Part shown: positions 15,517-23,510 of the stretch, one piece after another
How the letters are laid out: each line of letters starts with the position of its first letter
Position numbering within the stretch: position 1 is the stretch's first letter
Source: JBIQJD01 sp044507695
GTDB taxonomy: Bacteria > Bacteroidota > Ignavibacteria > Ignavibacteriales > Ignavibacteriaceae
Direction: 5' to 3'
Assembly (NCBI GenBank): GCA_044507695.1
Contig: JBIQJD010000027.1
Coordinates: 1 to 25,617, forward strand
Length of the DNA: 25,617 nt
Notes under the pieces: model-generated
The model's input: the letters and a program-made list of their open reading frames with translations, nothing else
Told to the model about the DNA's origin: nothing
The model's database searches: none
Program-made: the position numbers and the translations under genes

Positions 15517-16002
15517 TCAATCCAGTTTATAAATAATTTCTTCAATCTCTGCCTGTCTTGCATTTGCAAAACCTTTATCGGAACCGGTTTTTACAAAGCC
15601 GCATTTTTCCAAAACTTTTTGTGAACCGGAATTATCAAACGCCGCGCGTGCGAAAAGCGGCCTTGTTGTTTCAATGGCGAGAAATTCTTTTAAGGCTTCT
15701 GTTGCAATTCCAATTCCCCAGTATTTTTTATCTATCCAGTAAGTAATTTCCGCATCACCTTCCATTACAAACTTTGCAATGCTTCCAACAATAATATTAT
15801 CAGCTAAGATAGTTTGATTATTTATGGCAGGATCACTCAACAGCTTTGTGAATTTACTTAAGTATGCTGATTTATCAGCATGATCTTTTGGAGTGAATGC
15901 AGCCATGAAACACGCTTCCTCATCAATCTGAAACTGAAATAAATGTTCTAAATCCGAAACTTCGGTTTTTCTTAATTTTATTTCAGGTGAATTGTTTTTC
16001 AT
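15517..16002 (-). CDS. GNAT family N-acetyltransferase (RimJ/RimL type)
   Basis: This 161-residue protein has the GNAT order: LRKTEVSDLEHLFQFQ at the N-terminus, IVGSIAKFV (strands 2-3), EITYWIDKKYWGIGIATEAL with the acetyl-CoA-binding pattern Y-W-G-x-G-x-A-T-E-A (residues about 92-104), then ARAAFDNSGSQKVLEKCGF, the N-x-x-S-x-x-x-L-E-K-x-G-F end of the family. It should transfer acetyl from acetyl-CoA to an amine, in this subgroup often a protein N-terminus, amino sugar or small molecule. The target is unknown. It is followed almost directly by the conserved hypothetical gene. Confidence 0.88.
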   Translation of the reverse strand: MKNNSPEIKLRKTEVSDLEHLFQFQIDEEACFMAAFTPKDHADKSAYLSKFTKLLSDPAINNQTILADNIIVGSIAKFVMEGDAEITYWIDKKYWGIGIATEALKEFLAIETTRPLFARAAFDNSGSQKVLEKCGFVKTGSDKGFANARQAEIEEIIYKLD

Positions 16003-16046
16003 CCGGTTCTTTCTTTAAAGAGAGTCAAAAATAAAATGATTGCGTT

Positions 16047-16676
16047 CTAATCATAGCCCGGAACGTTCTTTCCTAAAATTATATTTTTCGTTCCAACAAG
16101 TAAATTTCCTTCTTTCTTTAAATGAAGCAATCCTGAACTTCCTCCTCTCGGAGATTGAGGATTGGTTTCTCTTTCTGTTAAATATTTATCTCCTTCAAAA
16201 GTACAATCATCTATATAATAATATTTGCCATCCGGTTCTAAAACTGTGAAGTGAATATGAGCAGGAATATTATCGTTTGGATATGATGCCGGTTTTATTG
16301 TGTAGAATGCATAATAGCCGTCAGCATCAGTTTTAACCCAGCCGCGGTTGTAACCATGTCTTCTTCCCCAGCCTGATGCGTTTTTATCTGCTGCATAAAT
16401 TCCTTTACTGTTTGTGTGATAGGCATACACAATAACATCCTTTGCCGGAGTTTTTCCATCAGTTTTGTAAACTGTACCTTCAACTTTTAATTTCATATCT
16501 GATCTTTGGAAATCCGGTAATGTATCAACAGGTGAGAGGATTTTATCACCATACTCAAATATCGCTTCACAGCCTTCGCAGGGTGCACCAACAAGTCTTG
16601 CATTAATTTGATTTTGTGGATTTGAACAGGAAGAAATAAAAATTGATATAATAATTACCAGGAATAATTTTTTCAA
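16047..16676 (-). CDS. Intradiol ring-cleavage dioxygenase-like lipoprotein
   Basis: This 209-residue protein has a lipoprotein signal: basic start, hydrophobic stretch, and ISSC with Cys17 as the lipidation site. The rest matches the protocatechuate 3,4-dioxygenase beta-sandwich (residues about 60-175), with KVEGTVYKTDGKTPAKDVIVYAYHT, WVKTDADGYYAFYTIKP and IPAHIHFTV. The H-x-H of that last segment and the Tyr residues before it are the likely Fe(III) ligands. Such exported homologues are frequent in Bacteroidota and their substrates are mostly unknown, so aromatic ring cleavage is possible but not shown. The start is a TTG with an almost ideal AGGAGGG four bases upstream. It faces the outer or periplasmic side. 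Confidence 0.82.
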   Translation of the reverse strand: MKKLFLVIIISIFISSCSNPQNQINARLVGAPCEGCEAIFEYGDKILSPVDTLPDFQRSDMKLKVEGTVYKTDGKTPAKDVIVYAYHTNSKGIYAADKNASGWGRRHGYNRGWVKTDADGYYAFYTIKPASYPNDNIPAHIHFTVLEPDGKYYYIDDCTFEGDKYLTERETNPQSPRGGSSGLLHLKKEGNLLVGTKNIILGKNVPGYD

Positions 16677-16763
16677 TTTCCCTCCTGAAATAAAGGTTAA
16701 TGAGTTTATTATCTATTTAAATAATTATTAACTCGTAGTAAAGAGATTTTTTTAGAGGAGAAT

Positions 16764-17507
16764 TTAATTAATAATCTCCCCTTTATTGATCGCAAGTTTC
16801 CCGCGCCATTGTTTAAGTTCTTCGGGAGAAATACTTTCCCATTCTGTTACTTCACCAATAATCTTAATTGGTGCTGCTGAACGGTATGAACGGGTTGGAT
16901 TGCCGGGAAATTTTTTATCTGTTACATTCGGATCATTTTCAAAAGGGCCGGTTGGTTCTACAATGTAAACACGTTCGCGTCCATCACCTTTGGCTAATGC
17001 GGCTGCAAGTCCGGCACCATTCAGCAATGCGGTAAAATAAATGTGATTCATTCTCAATTCCGCTTTTTAATTGGAATAGCTGCCTGGTGTTAATAAATCA
17101 CCAATCTTCAAATCAGCTTTTGTTCCGTGATAAAAAGGTCCGTCATCAGCAGGATTATCATTAAAAGATTTTGATAATTCAAAATTCTTTTTTGCATTTT
17201 CGGCATCGCCTGATTCCTGGTAACATTTTGCAATATTTAAATACAAAGAAGGGAAAGCACTTTTAACAGAGTTATCATTTATGTTTACTGCATGATGGAG
17301 AGCAGTTTCAAGCCATGTTAATTTATCGTTTACATTTTTTTGATGTCTTGAGATGTAATGAGCAGCGAGGAATTTTTCATGATCATTTTCTGCTTCATCC
17401 CATTCCTGCATAAAAATTTTGATCGCTTCATCCGGCTTTCCGCCGTCTTCCATCGCCATCCCCTGGAGGCAAAGTTTAACTACTTTATTGTTTGGGTTGA
17501 ACTGCAT
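16764..17507 (-). pseudogene. arr: TPR-Arr rifampin ADP-ribosyltransferase with in-frame stop
   Basis: The frame is continuous from the ATG at 17507 to 16764 except for one TAA (17067-17069). Residues 1-122 are a TPR-like region (KPDEAIKIFMQEWDEAEND; SLYLNIAKCYQESGDAENAKKNFEL). Arr begins at PFYHGTKADLKIGDLLTPG (catalytic-type His127). After the stop at codon 147, KAELRMNHIYFTALLNGAGLAAALAKGDGRERVYIVEPTG and DPNVTDKKFPGNPTRSYRS supply the Tyr157 and acidic parts of the H-Y-D site. The family normally has Tyr at the stop position (SNY), so TAT/TAC to TAA fits a single substitution. Arr enzymes inactivate rifamycins by NAD-dependent ADP-ribosylation. Without read-through the product lacks most of the fold. 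Confidence 0.85.
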
Positions 17508-17547
17508 GTACTGACTCTTTCATTCAATCGTAATTCATCTTCATACA

Positions 17548-18003
17548 TTATTTTTTCATTTTAGTTTCATAAATGTTTATCCATTCGTTCACACTTATTT
17601 TTTTCATTAACTCACCGATGAGTTTATAAGGTATTTCACCAAACTTTTTGAAGCGGATGCAGCTTTTTCCCATATCAAGTTTTTGACTGCTGTGCTTGGG
17701 ATATTCTGTTACAAACCATTTTTGCAATTCAGGAATGGCATAAATTCCCATGTGGTAAAAGTTAATCGAATGCTTCTGCGAAGCTATTCCCGCGAATGGC
17801 AGCGGCTCACCCGGCTTGCAATGATAGCCAGCAGGATAAAGTTTATGCGGAACAACATAACCTAATCCGCCATAACTAATAGCAGCTTCAAATCCCTTTG
17901 GCAAATTTTTCACAATTACATTGTGCAGTTTATTAAATGGTTCTGCTCTATCTGCCGGAAGGTTAATTAAAATTTCTTCTACTGTATTGCCGATAGGTTT
18001 CAT
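17548..18003 (-). CDS. DUF1801 (YdhG-like) domain protein
   Basis: This 151-residue soluble protein has the DUF1801 pattern: EEILINLPADRAEPFNKLHNVIVKNLP at the N-terminus, ISYGGLGYVVPHK, FAGIASQKHSINFYHMG and a C-terminal KSCIRFKKFGEIP then LIGELMKKIS. The fold is the small alpha/beta YdhG/frataxin-like type, found in proteins of unknown or iron-related function. No catalytic residues can be pointed to. Its ATG is 31 bp from the outer end of the palindromic element at 18034-18169, so its transcript likely begins within or beyond that element. Confidence 0.85.
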   Translation of the reverse strand: MKPIGNTVEEILINLPADRAEPFNKLHNVIVKNLPKGFEAAISYGGLGYVVPHKLYPAGYHCKPGEPLPFAGIASQKHSINFYHMGIYAIPELQKWFVTEYPKHSSQKLDMGKSCIRFKKFGEIPYKLIGELMKKISVNEWINIYETKMKK

Positions 18004-18033
18004 AGATTTTATGTTTGTTTTTATTTCAAAATT

Positions 18034-18169
18034 GCCTGTAACGTGCCGAGTGTTGCCGAAGTGGGGGATTTATAGCACAAAAGCCAATAAAAAGCACTAC
18101 TGTTGAACACAGTACAAATGTTCATTAATTGCACGTCCGCCCCCATTTCGGCAACACTATGTTGGCGGT
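18034..18169 (-). other. attC-like palindromic recombination site (candidate)
   Basis: On the minus strand this reads, in order: ACCGCCAAC (18169-18161), a 2-nt spacer, an arm at 18158-18140, a 72-nt loop, the matching arm at 18067-18049, a 6-nt spacer and GTTACAGGC (18042-18034). The 19-bp arms (AGTGTTGCCGAAGTGGGGG on plus) pair with one G-T exception. The loop carries an inner TGAACA/TGTTCA dyad (18104-18109, 18119-18124). The order of outer box, spacer, inner arm and variable loop is that of an integron attC site. There is no T-run, so it is not a terminator. The region 18004-18174 contains no gene. Confidence 0.5.
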
Positions 18170-18174
18170 GGTTG

Positions 18175-18903
18175 TTATTTCTTCGTCCTGTCTGCAAGTA
18201 TCTTTTTGATGAAGTCTGGTAGTTCAAGTTTATGTTCGTCTGCAATAACTTTTAATGCATCATAATACTTTACTTCATCTCCGTCCCATTGCAGGTCAAG
18301 CCGTCTAACCTCTTTCATGGCGATATGATTGTAGTTTTCAGGACTGCCCCAATAACATTCCATGCAAACAGGCGGCTTCTTGTGAACTTTCCAATTGTCG
18401 CAATGTTCGCAACTCCATGATTTTGCTCTGTTGCATGAACCACATAAAAGCATGAAATGGTCAAGCTCCCTGTCGGTTAGGTCGCCACCAACTTCATAAG
18501 GTATTCTGTGGTCAACCTGCAAGTAACGTTCTTCAAATTGTCCATTACAGATTTGACAACGTCCACCACATTTGTCGTATAATGCTTTTTTGAAGTCTTT
18601 GGAAAATAGTATGCGACCTGCAACTCTGTTTGTTTGCAATTGTGCCAAGTCGCCAAACTTGTATGCTGCAATGGATTTGCCGTCTTGCGATTTGATTTTG
18701 TAAGTTTCAAGCGGAATACCTGCTTCTCTCACATCTCTTGCTGCTCTTGGCGGATGATTATAGCCATAAGTTTTTTCAAGGTCTTCCGTTGTGATGAAGC
18801 CATGTTTTAAAATGTGGTCAATTACAATTCTCGCTCTTTTATTGGTTATTGACTGAACATGCTCTAAAAATTCTTTCGGATAAGTTTCTTTCTTTTTCGC
18901 CAT
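18175..18903 (-). CDS. HNH endonuclease, probable restriction enzyme
   Basis: This 242-residue protein has an N-terminal helical winged-helix-like region (about 10-65). The HNH nuclease core follows: Cys116-x-x-Cys119, then LQVDHRIPYEVGGDL with the D-H pair (131-132), and LLCGSCNRAKS with Cys154, Cys157 and Asn158. A second Cys cluster, CEHC (165-168) and CMEC (180-183), looks like an additional zinc ribbon. It overlaps the methylase gene by one base (TAATG), so the two are translationally coupled and likely form a type II restriction-modification pair: methylase protects, HNH enzyme cuts. The recognition sequence cannot be read from the protein. Its stop lies 6 bp from the outer box of the attC-like site. 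Confidence 0.85.
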   Translation of the reverse strand: MAKKKETYPKEFLEHVQSITNKRARIVIDHILKHGFITTEDLEKTYGYNHPPRAARDVREAGIPLETYKIKSQDGKSIAAYKFGDLAQLQTNRVAGRILFSKDFKKALYDKCGGRCQICNGQFEERYLQVDHRIPYEVGGDLTDRELDHFMLLCGSCNRAKSWSCEHCDNWKVHKKPPVCMECYWGSPENYNHIAMKEVRRLDLQWDGDEVKYYDALKVIADEHKLELPDFIKKILADRTKK

Positions 18904-19808
18904 TAGCTTGCAAATAGTTCTGTTTGATAAATCGTTTGTTTGCCTGTAATTTTTTGCAAGTCTATTTTGCTGGTAAGTGCTGGCGATAAATAAAGTGCTT
19001 CATAAGTAATTTCATTTCTACTCAATAGCGTTGCTTGCGAAGAACGTCCTGCATTGATTTCAATTTTGGTCAAATTCAGATTGTCAGGTAAAGGATTGCC
19101 GTAAGTTTTATTGCCTGTTCTTCCGTCATAGCTCAATATAAATGGGACGTTTCTGTTATTTAAGTCAAAAAGAGAAACAATAAAATTGTCAAACTCAATA
19201 TTACCTGCATAATTAAAACCACCATTTACACCTGTTCCTTGATAAGGCGGGTCCATATAAACTAAATCATTGTCTGTCGCAAGGTCAAGAATGGTTTGAT
19301 AGTCTTGCGAATAGCATTCTGTCTTTCCTTTTAAAAGTTGGGAAACTCTCAAAATATCGTCACGCATCATTTGAGGATTTCTTCCCAAACGTCTTTTGTC
19401 GGGGCTTTGGTTAAATTGTCCTTGTGTGTTATAGCGAACAGCCGCTTTTACACATTTAGCCAAAAGAAATAAAAGATATTCAGGCTGCTTCGTATCATTG
19501 AAGCGTTCACGAATTTGATAATAATATTCTTCTTCATTTCCGTGTTGTCCATGCCAAATGTCGTGGTAGTGCTTGATGATTGATTTCGGGTTTTCAATGA
19601 TGGTTTTCCAAAGATTGATAAGAGGTTCGTTAATGTCATTGATTACAAAACGATTGGCTTTGAAATAGAAAGCCGAAGCAATTGTCATAGCTGCTGAACC
19701 TGCAAACGGCTCAACCAACCTGTCAAAGTTGTCAGGAAAGAAACGTAATATTTGGTCAGCAAGGTTTCTCTTACTTCCCTGATATGGTATAGGATGTGGT
19801 AATTTCAT
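18903..19808 (-). CDS. D12-class N6-adenine DNA methyltransferase
   Basis: This 301-residue protein belongs to the Dam/DpnM (D12) group. PIPYQGSKRNLA at the N-terminus is motif X (SAM site), EPFAGSAAM (residues 33-41) is motif I, INDINEPL follows, and MDPPYQGTG (DPPY at 186-189) is the catalytic motif IV. LSYDGRTG comes later. The central segment 85-165 is the likely target-recognition region. It should transfer methyl from SAM to adenine N6 in a short site shared with the HNH nuclease encoded next. GCAAGAG lies before the ATG. It is the first gene of the leftward two-gene unit, with an 83-bp leader to the 19892-19900 box. Confidence 0.9.
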   Translation of the reverse strand: MKLPHPIPYQGSKRNLADQILRFFPDNFDRLVEPFAGSAAMTIASAFYFKANRFVINDINEPLINLWKTIIENPKSIIKHYHDIWHGQHGNEEEYYYQIRERFNDTKQPEYLLFLLAKCVKAAVRYNTQGQFNQSPDKRRLGRNPQMMRDDILRVSQLLKGKTECYSQDYQTILDLATDNDLVYMDPPYQGTGVNGGFNYAGNIEFDNFIVSLFDLNNRNVPFILSYDGRTGNKTYGNPLPDNLNLTKIEINAGRSSQATLLSRNEITYEALYLSPALTSKIDLQKITGKQTIYQTELFAS

Positions 19809-19891
19809 CTCTTGCTTTCTGTCAATTGTTATTTGTCAAATTTAGCATTTTTGTCCAACCGTTGAAGTCAGCACGATGGTCGGGTACAATT

Positions 19892-19900
19892 ACCGCCAAC
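19892..19900 (-). other. 5' box of the candidate cassette (GTTGGCGGT)
   Basis: On the minus strand the nine bases read GTTGGCGGT, the exact reverse complement of the ACCGCCAAC outer box at 18169-18161. The pair brackets the two restriction-modification genes. Joining the ends at the GTT triplets (18042 and 19900) would place this box beside the attC-like arm and give a perfectly paired outer stem. The rest of 19809-19991 (leaders of two divergent genes) shows no other clear element. Confidence 0.5.
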
Positions 19901-19991
19901 AAAATTTTTCCCGCAATATTGAGTATATCCTAATTTAAAAGCTATATTTGTTGCGTGATAACCTGAATAAACTTAATATACAGGGATTATT

Positions 19992-20828
19992 TTGAAAAGA
20001 AAATATCTTGTTGAAAAATATTTTAAACTTTTACATATAAAAAATTACTCTCCAAGGACTGAGAAATCATACCTGCGCCATCTATCTTTATTCCTGGATT
20101 TTATTAAAAAACACAAAATATCTGAAGTTAATTCAAAAATTTTAATCACTTATTTTGATTATCTGAAAACAGATAAGAACTTTTCGTACTCATCAATGAA
20201 ACAAGCATTAGCTGCTATTCGTTTTCTTTATTTGGAGGTACTTAGAAAAGAAGTAGATTTTAATTTTTTTGTAAAAATGAAAAAACCGAATAGTCTTCCC
20301 AATATTCTGACTGCCAGTGAAATAAAAAAAATTATTGAGTCTGTTGACAATTTAAAACATAGAACAATCCTTTCTACTATTTATTCTTGCGGCTTGCGGG
20401 TTTCCGAACTTATTAATCTGAAGATATGTGATGTAAATTCATCCTCAATGACAATAAAAATTGAACAATCAAAAGGCAAAAGCGATAGGTATGTCATGCT
20501 TTCTGAAAAACTTTTGATATTACTACGAGCTTATTTCAAAGAATATACTCCTGATCTATATTTATTTAAGGGGCAGAATGGAGGGAAGTATTCGGCAAGA
20601 AGCGTTCAGGAAATATTTAATAAGGCTGTTAGAAAAGCCAAAATTTCTAAAAAAGTTAGTGTACATACTTTACGTCATAGCTTTGCTTCACATTTACTCG
20701 ATGCCGGCACAGATATACGTTTTATTCAGGAGCTTTTAGGACATAAGCACTTATCTACAACCCAGATTTATACACATATCAACCCCGTTTCAGTAAAGAA
20801 AATAAAAAGCCCTTTCGATTCTTTGTAG
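19992..20828 (+). CDS. Tyrosine recombinase (XerD/integron-integrase-like)
   Basis: This 278-residue protein has an N-terminal SAM-like core-binding domain (YSPRTEKSYLRHLSLFLDFI; YSSMKQALAAIRFLYLEVL) and a C-terminal catalytic domain with all expected residues: Arg136 in SCGLRVSEL, Lys162/164 in SKGKSDR, His225 and Arg228 in HTLRHSF, His251 in LLGHKHLSTTQIY and nucleophile Tyr260. The ending KKIKSPFDSL resembles the RSPLD end of integron integrases, but the ~20-residue extra segment of IntI before the second half of the domain is absent. It starts with TTG after CAGGGA. It is divergent from the restriction-modification pair, with the cassette-like box between them, and converges with pdxB 7 bp away. 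It probably moves that unit; this is inference. Confidence 0.85.
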   Translation: MKRKYLVEKYFKLLHIKNYSPRTEKSYLRHLSLFLDFIKKHKISEVNSKILITYFDYLKTDKNFSYSSMKQALAAIRFLYLEVLRKEVDFNFFVKMKKPNSLPNILTASEIKKIIESVDNLKHRTILSTIYSCGLRVSELINLKICDVNSSSMTIKIEQSKGKSDRYVMLSEKLLILLRAYFKEYTPDLYLFKGQNGGKYSARSVQEIFNKAVRKAKISKKVSVHTLRHSFASHLLDAGTDIRFIQELLGHKHLSTTQIYTHINPVSVKKIKSPFDSL

Positions 20829-20835
20829 TTTGACT

Positions 20836-21966
20836 TTACCTCCCAAACCTCAACGCACCCAATATCTTCTCCAATCTTTCATCTTTACTTTTTATGGAAA
20901 CATTATAGTTGCTGAACTCTCTGCGCAGAGGGTAATTTTTTCTTAACAGATCAAAGTGGTGGGGGCGTTCTGCTGCAGGCAGGTTAATTAATTTTCTCAT
21001 ATCTGAATCATCCCTGCCCATATCATAAATTGTGTTAAATATTTTTGCGGAATCTTCTGTAATGTTTCCTGAGTTGTTAATTTCTATTCTGCTGCTGCTT
21101 ACTTCCGGTAAATGCGGATGCCATTTTTTTTCTTCACCGAGAAAATTGCAAAGTGCATCATAAATTATTTTTGTGCCGTTTACTTTTCCTTCAAGTGAGT
21201 AGCCGGCAATGTGCGGAGTTGCAATTTCTGTCTGCTTTAAAAGTTCAATACTTATATCAGGCTCATTCTCCCATACATCAAGTGCGGTGTGCACATTATT
21301 GGTTCTTAAAAATTTTATTAAATCAGAATTGTTTATCACCTGTCCGCGTGCAGCATTTATTAATATTGCATCATCTTTTATTAAACGGAGATTGGATTCA
21401 TTAAGTAAATAAACTGTTTTATCATCTCCATCTAAATTTAAAGGAACATGAATAGTAATTACATCAGCGGTTAATGCTTCTTTTAATGAAACAAAATCAT
21501 TGCTTCCTGTTTCTCTTTGCAGCGGAGGATCATTTTTCAAAACATTCATGCCAAAACTTTCTGCAATACGTACAATCCTGCTGCCGATGTTTCCAGTTCC
21601 GATAACGCCGATTGTTTTTCCTTCAAGATCTGTAAAATGCTGAACAGCTAATTTTGTTACTGCGGTAAAAACATATTCAGCAACTGCATCAGAGTTGCAT
21701 CCTTTTGCATCTGTAAAAGTTATTCCTTTCTGTTTCAGATAATCCAGATCAATATGATCAGTACCGATTGTAGCTGTTCCAACAAAACGAACCGGAGTTG
21801 AATCAAGCAAATCCTTATTTACCCTTGTAATTGATCTGACGATGAGTATATCAGCATCTTTTAAAATTTGCGGGGTAATTTTTCTTCCGTGGACAAGTTC
21901 AACATTGCCGAATTGTGAAAATGCTTCCTGCGCGAAAGATATGTTTTCATCTGCTATTATCTTCAA
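20836..21966 (-). CDS. pdxB: Erythronate-4-phosphate dehydrogenase PdxB
   Basis: This 376-residue D-2-hydroxyacid dehydrogenase has the PdxB length (378 in E. coli) and its distinctive opening MKIIADENISFAQEAFSQFG. Other markers are TATIGTDHIDLDYLKQKGI, AKGCNSDAVAEYVF, the NAD-binding GVIGTGNIGSRIV, NAARG (catalytic Arg), WENEP (Glu) and TPHIAGYSLEGKVNGT (His). The C-terminal ~100 residues are the PdxB dimerisation domain. It oxidises 4-phosphoerythronate in the DXP-dependent route to pyridoxal phosphate. No other pdx gene is in the window. It is divergent from mgtE across 164 bp. Confidence 0.93.
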   Translation of the reverse strand: MKIIADENISFAQEAFSQFGNVELVHGRKITPQILKDADILIVRSITRVNKDLLDSTPVRFVGTATIGTDHIDLDYLKQKGITFTDAKGCNSDAVAEYVFTAVTKLAVQHFTDLEGKTIGVIGTGNIGSRIVRIAESFGMNVLKNDPPLQRETGSNDFVSLKEALTADVITIHVPLNLDGDDKTVYLLNESNLRLIKDDAILINAARGQVINNSDLIKFLRTNNVHTALDVWENEPDISIELLKQTEIATPHIAGYSLEGKVNGTKIIYDALCNFLGEEKKWHPHLPEVSSSRIEINNSGNITEDSAKIFNTIYDMGRDDSDMRKLINLPAAERPHHFDLLRKNYPLRREFSNYNVSIKSKDERLEKILGALRFGR

Positions 21967-21995
21967 TTTTTGTTTCCTTTTCTGCTAAAGCAGCA

Positions 21996-22013
21996 GTGTA
22001 ATTAGAATTACAC
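21996..22013. promoter_or_regulatory. 18-bp palindrome between pdxB and mgtE
   Basis: GTGTAATTAGAATTACAC is a perfect dyad (8-bp arms, 2-nt centre) 30 bp upstream of the pdxB start. A CTGCT-aa-AGCAG dyad (21982-21993) adjoins it. It has the shape of a dimeric regulator site for pdxB or mgtE; no regulator is identified. No riboswitch was recognised in this 164-bp gap. Confidence 0.35.
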
Positions 22014-22130
22014 AATGCCTCACCAGGTTGTTTTTTCAGTGATTAAAAACTATTTTAGGACGCCTTTCAAAAAAACATTTAAAAATATGTAAAAATTTTA
22101 AAATCCTTTCTTTACTCAGGAGAACCTTAA

Positions 22131-23510
22131 ATGCTAAGCCAATTGCTTAAACCGGAAATAACATCGTTGATAGAAGAGCGGAAGCTTAGCACATTAAAGG
22201 AAATTCTGAATGACTGGTCTCCCGCCGATATTGCAGAACTTATAACCGATCTTCCTGAAAATGAGCAGGTAATAATTTTTCGTATTCTTCCCCCCGATCT
22301 TGCAACAGAAACTTTTGAATATCTTGAATTCGAATCCCAGAATTTTCTTTTAAAAGCAATGGGGAAAGAAGAAGTTGCATCAATACTGAATGAAATGTCT
22401 CCCGATGACCGTACAGCCTTGCTTGAGGAACTTCCGGGTTCTGCTGCTAAGCAATTATTAATGCTATTATCTGCTGAAGAAAGAAAGATTGCTCAATCGC
22501 TGCTTGGCTATCCTGAAAACAGTGTTGGGCGTCTGATGACTCCAAACTACCTTGCTGTAAGACCTGAATGGACGATTGAAGAAACATTAAAATATATCCG
22601 TGAAAATGGTGAAGATAGTGAAACGCTTAATATAATTTATGTTGTTGATGCAAAAGGAAAATTAATAGATGATATAAGAATAAGAGATGTTCTGCTTTCA
22701 CAGCTCCACAGCCGCGTGATTGATTTGATGGATGAGAATTTTATTTCGCTGCAGGTTACAGATGATCAGGAAACAGCAGTAGATGTTTTTAAAAGATATG
22801 ACAGAATCGCTCTTCCTGTTGTTGATGCATTCGGCGTTCTGATTGGAATTGTAACGGTTGATGACGTGTTAGACGTTGCAGAAGAAGAGGCAACCGAAGA
22901 CATCCACAAACTTGGCGGTATGGAAGCTTTGGAAGAACCTTACGCAACGATGCCTTTCTTTGCAATGATTAAAAAGCGTGTTGTATGGTTAACTGTTCTT
23001 TTTGTTGGAGAAATGCTTACTGCTTCTGCAATGGGTTTTTTTGAAGAAGAAATTGCAAAAGCATGGATACTAACTTTATTTGTACCGTTAATTATTTCTT
23101 CGGGTGGAAATTCAGGTTCACAGGCAGCAACATTGGTTATAAGAGCTTTGGCACTTGGTGAAATTTCTTTGAAAGATTGGTGGGTTATTATGCGCAGAGA
23201 AGTTTTATCAGGATTGATGTTCGGCGTTATTTTAGGAGTAATAGGATTTTTAAGAATATTACTCTGGTCATCATTCTCAACAATTTATGGTGAGCACTGG
23301 CTTCTTATAGCGCTGACAGTTTCGTTTTCATTATTAGGTGTTGTTTTATGGGGAACAGTATCAGGATCAATGCTTCCGTTCATTTTGAAGAAACTTGGTC
23401 TTGATCCAGCAACCTCCTCCGCACCATTTGTGGCTACACTTGTAGATGTAATCGGATTGTTAATTTATTTCAGTGTGGCTGTTCTGCTTTTAAGCGGAAC
23501 TTTGTTGTGA
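22131..23510 (+). CDS. mgtE: Magnesium transporter MgtE
   Basis: This 459-residue protein has the MgtE layout: N-terminal superhelical domain (about 1-130, SPADIAELITDLPENEQVIIFRILPPD), two CBS domains (about 135-255, SVGRLMTPNYLAVRPEWTIEETL and VIDLMDENFISLQVTDDQETAVDVFKRYD), a plug helix and five membrane segments (about 280-459). The signature SSGGNSGSQAATLVIRAL is intact, and the pore Asp lies in ATLVDVIGLLIYF near the end. It should be a homodimeric Mg2+ channel of the inner membrane gated by cytosolic Mg2+ through the N and CBS domains. AGGAG sits 9 bases before the ATG. Confidence 0.94.
   Translation: MLSQLLKPEITSLIEERKLSTLKEILNDWSPADIAELITDLPENEQVIIFRILPPDLATETFEYLEFESQNFLLKAMGKEEVASILNEMSPDDRTALLEELPGSAAKQLLMLLSAEERKIAQSLLGYPENSVGRLMTPNYLAVRPEWTIEETLKYIRENGEDSETLNIIYVVDAKGKLIDDIRIRDVLLSQLHSRVIDLMDENFISLQVTDDQETAVDVFKRYDRIALPVVDAFGVLIGIVTVDDVLDVAEEEATEDIHKLGGMEALEEPYATMPFFAMIKKRVVWLTVLFVGEMLTASAMGFFEEEIAKAWILTLFVPLIISSGGNSGSQAATLVIRALALGEISLKDWWVIMRREVLSGLMFGVILGVIGFLRILLWSSFSTIYGEHWLLIALTVSFSLLGVVLWGTVSGSMLPFILKKLGLDPATSSAPFVATLVDVIGLLIYFSVAVLLLSGTLL

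Noticed and set aside
14918..18003. Cassette array with an attC site after each gene
   Set aside because: No palindrome or GTTGGCGG-type box was found in the short gaps between these genes.
18049..18158. Intrinsic terminator for the HNH gene
   Set aside because: The 72-nt loop is too large and no T-run follows on either strand.
21967..22130. Magnesium riboswitch before mgtE
   Set aside because: No recognisable conserved riboswitch core; only simple dyads are visible.
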